From Leptospiraceae bacterium (GTDB taxonomy: Bacteria > Spirochaetota > Leptospiria > Leptospirales > Leptospiraceae), in assembly GCA_027485405.1 (NCBI GenBank), contig JAIXRB010000129.1, positions 1 through 49,740 of the forward strand: a stretch of 49,740 nucleotides of DNA. The letters run 5' to 3'. Under the pieces are notes generated by a model, which saw only the letters and a program-made list of their open reading frames with translations, did not search any database and was not told where the DNA came from. Shown here piece by piece: positions 8,693 through 15,173 of this stretch. Made by a program: the position numbers and the translations under genes. Numbering within the stretch: position 1 is the first letter of the stretch; the number at the start of each line of letters is the position of its first letter.

Positions 8693-10096
8693 ATGGAAGA
8701 AGAAGCCAGAAAAGAGACCCTGTTTAGGAACCAGATTGACCGCGATAGTGAAGACTATGCGGAAATCCTAGAAACCTTCCGAGAGCAGATCAAACTGCAT
8801 GACATTGGTAATCTAAAAGAAGCTCTAGAAGGGGCTCACCCCGCTGACATTGCAACACTCTTTCGGGATTTAGAAACAGAAGAGTCTCTCTTACTTTTTC
8901 GCCTCTTAGACAAAGAAACTCAAAGTTATACTCTCTATAAAATGGAAGAAGAAGACTTAACTTCCATATTAGAAGAATTGGATGTAAACGAAATTGTAAG
9001 CACACTCGAGTTCAATGAGACAGACGATACCACCTATGTACTTTCTTTTTTAGAGCCTGAAAAGCGAAACTTAGTTCTATCTTCTTTGAGCAAATCCGAT
9101 TCCTTTGAATTGCGAAGCCAGTTAGGATTTCGGGAATACTCGGCCGGGCGACTGATGAGTCGAGACTTTGCTACTGTTATGCTTGACGTGAAAGTTCGCA
9201 CAGGCATAATCAATGTGCGAAAAAAAGCCAAAGAAATCGAAGACATCTATCAGGTGTATGTTGTTGATGAAGATCAGGTTTTAAAAGGCTATATCCCTCT
9301 AAAAGACTTGTTCTTGTCTCCAATTAATACCAAGATTTCAAAAATCACAAACTACAGTGTCTATTCTTTCCATTACGACACGGACCAAGAAGAAGTAGCA
9401 AACACATTCAAAAAATACGATTTGGTCAGTGCCGCCGTCGTTGACGACCTGGGTCGGATCATTGGTCGAATCACCGTGGACGATGTCTTGGAGGTCGTGG
9501 AGGAAGAGGCATCTGAGGACATCCTTCGAATGGGAGGGGTGTCAGAGGATGAAAGGCTCTCTACTCCCATTTTTCAATCCATCAAACGAAGAACGGCATG
9601 GCTCCAGGTCAACCTACTCACTGCTTTTTTATCTTCTTCGGTGGTGGCTTACTTTGAAGATACCATTGCCAAAATAGTGGTTCTAGCCACATTGATGCCC
9701 ATCGTTGCAGGATTAGGTGGAAATGCGGGGACCCAGTCTATCACTGTGGTCATTCGAAATCTTGCTACGGGCGACTTGACCCTTTTGAATTGGTGGGATG
9801 CCGTCCGAAAGGAAATGATCATTGGTTGTTTCAATGGAATAGTATTGGGTTCGGTTACAGCAATTATGATTTTTTTGATAAAAGGGAGCCTTGCCCTTGC
9901 ATTTGTGGTTGGTTTTGCGATGTTAGTGAACATGATCGTAGCCAGTTGTGTTGGCTCCATTGTTCCCATTGTTTTGAAAAAGCTGGGAATCGACCCAGCA
10001 ATTGCTTCTTCAATATTTGTGACTGCTTCTACTGATATCAGTGGATTTTTCTTCTTTTTGGGGCTTGCCACTCTTCTCAGCCACTACCTTGTTTAG
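8693..10096 (+). CDS. mgtE: Magnesium transporter MgtE
   Basis: A 467-residue MgtE of normal length: cytoplasmic MgtE_N helical superhelix (about 35-135, with GAHPADIATLFRDL), two CBS domains (about 140-265), the connecting helix, and five membrane helices (about 300-467). The pore family motifs GGNAGTQS and TASTDISGF are present. MgtE is a Mg2+-gated channel: Mg2+ binding to the N and CBS domains closes the pore. No clear ribosome site precedes the ATG, and the gap to the divergent lipoprotein gene is only 42 bases. No M-box riboswitch is visible; there is no room for one. The single-copy housekeeping role in Mg2+ uptake is from family knowledge. Confidence 0.95.
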   Translation: MEEEARKETLFRNQIDRDSEDYAEILETFREQIKLHDIGNLKEALEGAHPADIATLFRDLETEESLLLFRLLDKETQSYTLYKMEEEDLTSILEELDVNEIVSTLEFNETDDTTYVLSFLEPEKRNLVLSSLSKSDSFELRSQLGFREYSAGRLMSRDFATVMLDVKVRTGIINVRKKAKEIEDIYQVYVVDEDQVLKGYIPLKDLFLSPINTKISKITNYSVYSFHYDTDQEEVANTFKKYDLVSAAVVDDLGRIIGRITVDDVLEVVEEEASEDILRMGGVSEDERLSTPIFQSIKRRTAWLQVNLLTAFLSSSVVAYFEDTIAKIVVLATLMPIVAGLGGNAGTQSITVVIRNLATGDLTLLNWWDAVRKEMIIGCFNGIVLGSVTAIMIFLIKGSLALAFVVGFAMLVNMIVASCVGSIVPIVLKKLGIDPAIASSIFVTASTDISGFFFFLGLATLLSHYLV

Positions 10097-10143
10097 TCGA
10101 TATTTTCTTGTCAGGCTTGCCTAAACCCTGAGAATCGGGCACA

Positions 10144-10758
10144 GTGAACTATTTTGCCTTAATCTGTCTTGTATTCTTTCTATCTTGCAGTGCACCAGAG
10201 AAAACTGTGAATTCTTCGTCATCCGAAACTCCAATTTCACCGGAAGATCTTTTGCCTCCACCAGGCGGAGAAGGTGAAATCGTCTTAAACGAAAAACGGG
10301 AAGAGATTCAAAACTCCAAGCGAGAACTAGCGTTCTTCCAAAAGATGTCGGACATTCCCATGGAACTTTTTCGCGTGTATGTGGCATCTGATACCTACAA
10401 GGTTAGGCAAATTCGAGGTGCCGACAGGATCCAACGAAAGGTAGACGATGGGGGAGATGAGCTAACCAAAGATGAACTGAAAAAAATGGATCTTTTGAAC
10501 TTTATCGATGATGGCTATGTTTTGATCGGACTGAACCCCAACTCTGGGAAGCTCGAAACCATCTCTTTCGATAGAAGGGTGCCTCGGATCAATGATGTTG
10601 CAAAGATCATCCAAAATGACGCATCTCGCTGGTCTTACGATCATATAACAAAAGATGGTAAATTGCAAATCACCAAATTCATGATCAACTATCAGATTCG
10701 ATTGTATCCAAACAAAACTCCGGAAGAAATCAAGCAGATGCTAAAGAAGAAGAAGTAG
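10144..10758 (+). CDS. Small lipoprotein, hypothetical
   Basis: A 204-residue protein starting at GTG with a lipoprotein signal (FFLSC, acylated C15), a Ser/Pro/Glu-rich linker (about 20-45, SSSSETPISPEDLLPPP) and a conserved-looking C-terminal part that ends in four lysines. No known domain is recognised. It follows mgtE by 47 bases on the same strand and may be cotranscribed. Its stop marks the left junction of the accessory island: the next bases already belong to a truncated nuclease-like reading frame. Function unknown; the lipoprotein call is reliable. Confidence 0.8.
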   Translation: MNYFALICLVFFLSCSAPEKTVNSSSSETPISPEDLLPPPGGEGEIVLNEKREEIQNSKRELAFFQKMSDIPMELFRVYVASDTYKVRQIRGADRIQRKVDDGGDELTKDELKKMDLLNFIDDGYVLIGLNPNSGKLETISFDRRVPRINDVAKIIQNDASRWSYDHITKDGKLQITKFMINYQIRLYPNKTPEEIKQMLKKKK

Positions 10759-10768
10759 GGGATTAAAG

Positions 10769-11056
10769 GAACTAGGCAAAGTAGAAACCGAAGCAAAAAA
10801 AGTTGAAATTCTAGAAAAGCTTCTGCATTATTTATTTAGTGCCAGAGAGAGAGACGGAAATGAGTTCCGTGATGCAAAGATTTACCAAGTCGAAGGATTA
10901 GGAGGAGCATTTATGACAGTAATTGACGAGATTAAGCTAGAAGGCAGACTAGAAACTGCAGAGAAAATGCTTGGAAGAGGAATGACCATTGCAGACGTGT
11001 TAGATGTAACAGGATTGAAAGAAGAAGATTTAAAAGGCCGAGGGCTAATAGCCTAG
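10769..11056 (+). pseudogene. 5'-truncated Rpn-family (PD-(D/E)XK) nuclease remnant
   Basis: The frame runs without a stop but has no start codon until ATG 10913. Its end reads IKLEGRLETAEKML, then MTIADVLDVTGLKEEDL, the characteristic C-terminal tail of Rpn-type recombination-promoting nuclease/putative transposase proteins, which usually ends a protein of about 300 residues. The catalytic PD-(D/E)XK domain is absent, as the homology begins right after the lipoprotein stop. It is therefore a deleted remnant, ending 4 bases before the Phd gene. The family assignment is from memory of the tail motif; the truncation is seen directly. Confidence 0.7.
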
Positions 11057-11060
11057 AAGA

Positions 11061-11315
11061 ATGAAGCCTAGTCTCCACAAAATCGATCTTAGCGAAGCTA
11101 CAGCCCACCTTGGAATTTATGTAAAACAAGCAAAGGAAGGAAAACACTTTGTGATCTGTGAAAGAAACGAACCAATTGCTGAATTGATTGGCATTCAAAA
11201 TTTAGAAAAAACTAGGAAGCCAATCAAGCTTGGTTTAGCTAAAGATCAGATTCAATTCAAAGGAGATTGGAATGAAAGCGACGAAGCTATCGCTAATCTC
11301 TTTTTGAAAAGTTGA
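11061..11315 (+). CDS. Phd/YefM-family antitoxin
   Basis: An 84-residue protein of the Phd/YefM type: N-terminal DNA-binding part (KIDLSEATAHLGIYVKQAKEGKHFVICERNEPIAELI compressed here as SEATAHLG...GKHFVICERNEPIAEL) and a short C-terminal toxin-binding tail. It starts 4 bases after the nuclease remnant and ends 1 base before the toxin start, the normal antitoxin-toxin order. Such proteins bind the operon promoter and neutralise the partner toxin. Here the partner is broken, so this antitoxin is probably a survivor with no cognate toxin at this locus, although it could still act on another VapC-type toxin or its own promoter. Confidence 0.85.
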   Translation: MKPSLHKIDLSEATAHLGIYVKQAKEGKHFVICERNEPIAELIGIQNLEKTRKPIKLGLAKDQIQFKGDWNESDEAIANLFLKS

Positions 11316-11316
11316 A

Positions 11317-11620
11317 ATGACTAAGGTCCTACTCGACACGCAGATTCTACTTTTTAGTCTTTCCAATCCAGATCAAATTCGACTTAGGTAAATTGGATTT
11401 ACCTCTTGAACCTGAAATGTTTTTACCGCTTTTGGTTAATGCATCGGGCTTTATCGTTGATGAGTTTCGGGTCTCTGCAGTATTTTTTTTGAATAAGTTA
11501 CCCAATCATCATAAAGATCCATTTGATAGATTACTCATTGCTCATTGTTTAGAATCTAATTACCATTTAATGAGCTCGGACGCAATTTTCAGAAAGTATC
11601 CGGTTCGCCGAATTGATTGA
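11317..11620 (+). pseudogene. VapC-type PIN-domain toxin broken by internal deletion/frameshift
   Basis: The start is normal for a PIN toxin: ATG 11317 gives MTKVLLDTQILLFSLSNPDQ, with the first catalytic Asp in LLDTQ. The frame stops at 11389-11391. From about 11387 a second frame reads GKLDLPLEP and continues to PFDRLLIAHCLE...LMSSDAIFRKYPV, the second half of a PIN domain. The missing piece, about 25-35 residues, normally carries the SxxSxWEIxIK segment with the conserved Glu. So one deletion removed a catalytic residue and shifted the frame. The TTG at 11393 could start the second half, but a free half PIN domain would not be an active RNase. Confidence 0.85.
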
Positions 11621-11877
11621 AAATCATTAATATCAACTTATAGAAAATGAAGTATGATTTAGTCCAAGGCTTTAAATTTAACAGGTAACTTGTACTTCTG
11701 CCACCGCCTTCGAACCCCTTTGGCTCTGCTTTCAACAGCTTATCAATAACATTCATTTGACGCTCTTTATCTTATCTTTGAACTGCTCAAAGAATCTAGC
11801 TTTTTTATCAGTTTCAGCTGGAAAAGACTTGACTTTCTCTAGAAAGTATGAAAAAATAATACTTACTGGAGGAAAAT
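11621..11877. other. Intergenic stretch with decayed coding-like sequence
   Basis: This gap between the broken toxin and the AbiE pair holds no intact gene. On the minus strand two short coding-like segments can be read: one ending KSFPAETDKKARFFEQF...KSVK* (about 11760-11840) and, overlapping its stop as TGAATG, one beginning MNVIDKLLKAEPKGFEGGG (from about 11755 leftwards). They look like the leftovers of a small two-gene module, but I cannot name the family. The right end carries the AbiE inverted repeat and ribosome site. Confidence 0.45.
11844..11864 (+). promoter_or_regulatory. Inverted repeat upstream of abiEi, candidate operator
   Basis: AAGTAT (11844-11849) and ATACTT (11859-11864) form a perfect 6-base inverted repeat with a 9-base A/T spacer, 13 bases before the GTG of abiEi. 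AbiEi proteins are known to bind inverted repeats in their own promoter and repress the operon, so this is the natural operator candidate. A TTGACT at 11829-11834 could serve as a -35 element. A strong GGAGG ribosome site follows at 11868-11872. Confidence 0.5.
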
Positions 11878-12465
11878 GTGATTAAAGATGCCTTACTTCT
11901 AAAGCAGGAGCTACGAAATTTTGCCTCCCCCAAGGCAAAACTCACTAGGCTACGGGCTTCAGGTGAACTGATCCAGATCAGAAGGGGGCTCTATCTGACA
12001 AAAGAGGCAAGAATTTCGCCTCATGTTTTAGCACCTCAAATCTATGGACCTTCGTATGTTTCCTTTCAAACGGCACTTTATTTACATGGATTGATACCGG
12101 AACGAGTAATTTATATTAGCTCCGCAAGTTTCGGAAAAAACAAACAAAAGTTTTTTCAAACTCCTTTAGGCGACTTTTTTTATTTTGTGATTCCGAAGGG
12201 GGTGTATCCTTATGGAATTCAACTACAAAAAGAATCAGAGTATAGCTATTTGTTAGCATCTCCTGAAAAAGCAGTTTGTGATTCCTTATACGGGATACAT
12301 AGAAAAAGCGAACAAATCGAAATTGAACCATTGATTTTATCGGATTGGAGAATCGATAAAGATATGTTAGCAGAACTAGATAAAGATTTTATTCGATACA
12401 TTTCGCCTCTTTATGGAAAGCGTTTGGTCTCTCGCTTTTCAAATTGGTTGGATTCTGAGGTTTAA
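11878..12465 (+). CDS. abiEi: AbiEi-type antitoxin (type IV toxin-antitoxin)
   Basis: A 195-residue protein with an N-terminal winged-helix segment (residues ~1-45, ASPKAKLTRLRASGELIQIRRGLY in parts: KLTRLRASGEL, then IRRGLYLT) followed by the AbiEi-type C-terminal domain (PSYVSFQTALYLHGL, ISSASFGKN, ASPEKAVCDSLYG). The family represses its own promoter and counteracts the AbiEii toxin without direct binding. GTG 11878 is chosen because GGAGG lies 5 bases before it and the ATG two bases upstream meets an immediate stop. It is followed after one base by the toxin gene, the standard order. It appears intact, unlike its neighbours in this island. Confidence 0.85.
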   Translation: MIKDALLLKQELRNFASPKAKLTRLRASGELIQIRRGLYLTKEARISPHVLAPQIYGPSYVSFQTALYLHGLIPERVIYISSASFGKNKQKFFQTPLGDFFYFVIPKGVYPYGIQLQKESEYSYLLASPEKAVCDSLYGIHRKSEQIEIEPLILSDWRIDKDMLAELDKDFIRYISPLYGKRLVSRFSNWLDSEV

Positions 12466-12466
12466 T

Positions 12467-13342
12467 ATGCAGAGTTCCATCCAAGATATGTTAAAAAACT
12501 ATAATTGCCAAAGTCCTTTGGATTTTCGGAATGCACTGAAAGAGATTGTCCAGGAAATCGTATTGCTTGGTCTTTCTCGTGCAGGTTTTTTTAATATTGC
12601 TTCGTTCTATGGAGGTACTTGCTTACGTATTTTTTATGGCTTGGATCGGTTTTCTGAGGAACTGGATTTTAGTTTGATTCGTCCCGACGAAAACTTTGAT
12701 TTAAATAAGTATCTACCTGCAGTCCGAGAGGAACTAAGTTCCTTTGGATTCGAAATGGAAGTAGATCGTAAACCCAAATCGGAAAAATCACCCATTCAGT
12801 CTGCTTTTGTCAAAGGAGGAACTCTTGTTCAATTAGCTAAAATTACTTCCTTGGATCCTATTGCTTTTGGAATTCCAAAAGGTGAAATCATTAGGATCAA
12901 ATTGGAAATAGATACAGACCCTCCGGAAGGAGCTTCTTTTGAAACAAAGTATCAATTGATCCCCATTCCTTATTCGGTCTTGTTATTTGATAAACCTTCG
13001 CTTTTTGCTGGGAAAGTTCATGCCCTCTTATGTAGAAATTGGAAAACGCGAGTGAAAGGAAGAGATTTTTACGATTATGTTTGGTATTTATCAAAAGAGA
13101 TACCCCTCAATCTAATCCATCTTCAGAAACGAATGATTCAATCAGGTCATATTTCAGAAAAAGATCTGTTTGATCATGAATCTATTTTGCAAAAATTAAA
13201 ACAACGCTTTGAAACGGTTGATTTCTCTGGGGGAAAGTCTGATATACAACCCTTCATTAGAGACACTCGGAGTCTCAATTTATGGAGCTACGATTTTTTT
13301 TGGAGTATTACAAAAGATAAACTAAAGACTTCTCACCACTGA
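12467..13342 (+). CDS. abiEii: AbiEii-type nucleotidyltransferase toxin
   Basis: A 291-residue nucleotidyltransferase of the AbiEii family. Visible motifs are YGGTCLRIFYGL (GGT at 49-51), RFSEELDFSL (61-70, where the usual R-x-S-x-D-x-D has Glu for the first Asp), IRIKLEIDTDPP, and KVHALLCR...VKGRDFYDYVWYL. Such toxins transfer nucleotides, reported for some members to tRNA 3' ends, and arrest growth or abort phage infection. ATG 12467 is preferred over an upstream in-frame codon because it follows the antitoxin stop by one base. The gene ends 10 bases inside the convergent LEA2 lipoprotein gene. All motifs but the first Asp are canonical, so it may be active. Confidence 0.85.
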   Translation: MQSSIQDMLKNYNCQSPLDFRNALKEIVQEIVLLGLSRAGFFNIASFYGGTCLRIFYGLDRFSEELDFSLIRPDENFDLNKYLPAVREELSSFGFEMEVDRKPKSEKSPIQSAFVKGGTLVQLAKITSLDPIAFGIPKGEIIRIKLEIDTDPPEGASFETKYQLIPIPYSVLLFDKPSLFAGKVHALLCRNWKTRVKGRDFYDYVWYLSKEIPLNLIHLQKRMIQSGHISEKDLFDHESILQKLKQRFETVDFSGGKSDIQPFIRDTRSLNLWSYDFFWSITKDKLKTSHH

Positions 13343-14316
13343 AATCTTCCATTCTTCTCATATTGAAAAGGCAAGATCTCTTTGAGTCCTGGAACTCCTA
13401 ATTTCGAATCTCCCGTTAGGTTGAAGTTAGCCGTTCGAGATTGAATTGTTTTGTAAAGCCCTTGGCTGATCGAAGAAACTGGAAAGCTGGTGTTTACTTT
13501 AACAATCGACTCCTTTCCATTGTTAATGATCTCTGTTGGTTTGCCTTGGAGGAATTTTTCGCCGCCCAGGTTCAAATCATAGGCAAGCCCTTGGAATAAA
13601 AGCTCTGATGCCGCTTTGTTTTGAAAGTTCAAATTGAAATTGGTATTTAGATTCAAATCCATTTGAGCAATTCCAGCTTGGCTTGCAGACTTAACTGCCT
13701 GCGTTTTTGTTTTCCCATTCAGCATTTGCTCTAAAAAGGACAACGCGGTTGTTGCCATGGCTTCTGTATTTGCCGTGCTCAACACCTCCTCCTTGGTCGG
13801 CATTTCTATGGAGAAATTACCAATCGCTACGTCTGGCAATACGGCAGGGATTTCCCTTTCTTTTTTGAACGGAACGGTAAGGGAGTCTTGGCCAAGTTTT
13901 GCGATCGATTCTGGCAATGGAACGGTGATTTGACCTTCGACTCCCACAGTTAGAAGAGCTTTGCCTGGAAGACTTTGGTAGATTTTGAGTAGATCTAGAT
14001 AGGCAATCTTAACTTCAAAGGGTAGGTTTCGGGTTTCTTTTGCTTTGATCTGCCCCAAATCGGTTTTGATCGAAGTGAGTTTGTTCTTTTCGATTTGCAA
14101 ATCAAAAGCTAAGAGAGATTTGGGGAGACTCAACGGATAAGGGTTGTAAACGCTAGTTGTGATTTCTAAGGTGATATCAATTAGAGTAATTTTTTTGATT
14201 TTAAGATCAGAAAATGAGAACTCAGGCTTTGGAACTCGGTCTTGCAAAATTCCTAAAACCGAACACTGTGTGAAGAAAACAAAAAGTAAACTGTAGCCCA
14301 AGCGCGAAAGTATCAT
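13333..14316 (-). CDS. LEA type 2 (WHy-domain) lipoprotein
   Basis: About 327 residues with a lipoprotein signal ending FFTQC (acylated C18 counted from ATG 14316). Two LEA_2/WHy-like beta domains can be made out: residues ~35-140 (ITTSVYNPYPLSLP, then LPFEVKIAYLDLL) and ~205-310 (LNLNTNFNLNFQNKA, KVNTSFPVSS). NPYP is the family hallmark. In other bacteria such lipoproteins are envelope proteins of unclear function. A longer TTG start at 14352 would overlap the xthA stop as TTGA; the ATG is chosen because it gives a normal-length signal peptide, but neither has a good ribosome site. It follows xthA on the same strand. Confidence 0.8.
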   Translation of the reverse strand: MILSRLGYSLLFVFFTQCSVLGILQDRVPKPEFSFSDLKIKKITLIDITLEITTSVYNPYPLSLPKSLLAFDLQIEKNKLTSIKTDLGQIKAKETRNLPFEVKIAYLDLLKIYQSLPGKALLTVGVEGQITVPLPESIAKLGQDSLTVPFKKEREIPAVLPDVAIGNFSIEMPTKEEVLSTANTEAMATTALSFLEQMLNGKTKTQAVKSASQAGIAQMDLNLNTNFNLNFQNKAASELLFQGLAYDLNLGGEKFLQGKPTEIINNGKESIVKVNTSFPVSSISQGLYKTIQSRTANFNLTGDSKLGVPGLKEILPFQYEKNGRFQW

Positions 14317-14348
14317 ACAGGGAAGGGAATGCCATTGTCTTTTTTGGG

Positions 14349-15122
14349 TCAAGACCGATCCAAAATGAGCTCAATGGGAGCATGGTCGGATAGCACAACC
14401 TGTGTATGGATTTTGCTTGCTTGTAAGAATTTTTGCAGAGACTTCTCTGCTAAAAAATAATCGATCCTCCAGCCCTTGTTATTTGCCCGGGCATTGAATC
14501 GAAACGTCCACCAACTGTATTCCACTTTGTCGGGGTTGTTTTCTCTATAACAGTCCAAAAACCCCCGCTCCAAGAAGGAACTCATCCAGGCACGCTCCTC
14601 GGGAAGAAAACCAGAAGACTTTTGATTGCCCTTGGGATTGTGGATGTCCTTTTCCGTATGAGCAATGTTCACATCTCCCACCAGGACCAGCGGCTTTCTT
14701 TGTTTTTCCAGTTTGTCAGCATCCAAAATTAGATCCAAATCCTTCAAAAACTGAAATTTGACGGCTTGGCGCTCTTCTCCACTGCTTCCTGAAGGAAAGT
14801 AAAGGTTCCAAAGTCGAAAATTTTGGAATTCCAAAAGAACAGATCGTCCTTCTGTCTGAAAAATACCGTTTCCCCAGCCAGTTTTATGGCTTTTTGGGGG
14901 GATTTTGGTAAACGTCACAACTCCGCTGTAGCCAGCCTTTTCCGCGAGACAGGAGAAGATTTGGTAGCCTCTCTCCTCCCATTCTTTTTGGAACAATGCG
15001 GATTCGGGGGCTTTGGCCTCTTGGATGAGGAAAATGTCGGGATTTTCGGAATCGATAAAATCAAAGAGACCTTTCTTTTGGGCAGATCGAATTCCGTTGG
15101 TATTTAAACTTATCAATTTCAA
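14349..15122 (-). CDS. xthA: Exodeoxyribonuclease III / AP endonuclease
   Basis: An XthA-type enzyme of about 257 residues. Motifs in order: LISLNTNGIR at the N-terminus, LIQEAK (metal-binding Glu), GWGNGIF, GDVNIAHTEKDIHNP (catalytic Asp/Asn), FLPEERAW, WTFRFNARANNKGWRIDYF and LSDHAPI (catalytic Asp-His). It cuts DNA at abasic sites in base-excision repair and has 3'-exonuclease activity. The start is taken as TTG 15122, giving MKLISLNTNGIR, which matches the usual beginning of the family; a TTG at 15146 adds eight residues. A GGAGT lies about 11 bases before TTG 15122. It diverges from the receptor cyclase gene. Confidence 0.92.
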   Translation of the reverse strand: MKLISLNTNGIRSAQKKGLFDFIDSENPDIFLIQEAKAPESALFQKEWEERGYQIFSCLAEKAGYSGVVTFTKIPPKSHKTGWGNGIFQTEGRSVLLEFQNFRLWNLYFPSGSSGEERQAVKFQFLKDLDLILDADKLEKQRKPLVLVGDVNIAHTEKDIHNPKGNQKSSGFLPEERAWMSSFLERGFLDCYRENNPDKVEYSWWTFRFNARANNKGWRIDYFLAEKSLQKFLQASKIHTQVVLSDHAPIELILDRS

Positions 15123-15173
15123 GCTAAACTGGACTCCATAAATCAATCCCTAGAGGTCGATACTAAAAGTAAT

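Noticed and set aside
11393..11620. Second half of the PIN domain as an independent small gene starting at TTG
   Set aside because: It lacks the first catalytic Asp, and GKLDLP continues upstream of the TTG in the same frame, so it is the tail of the broken toxin gene.
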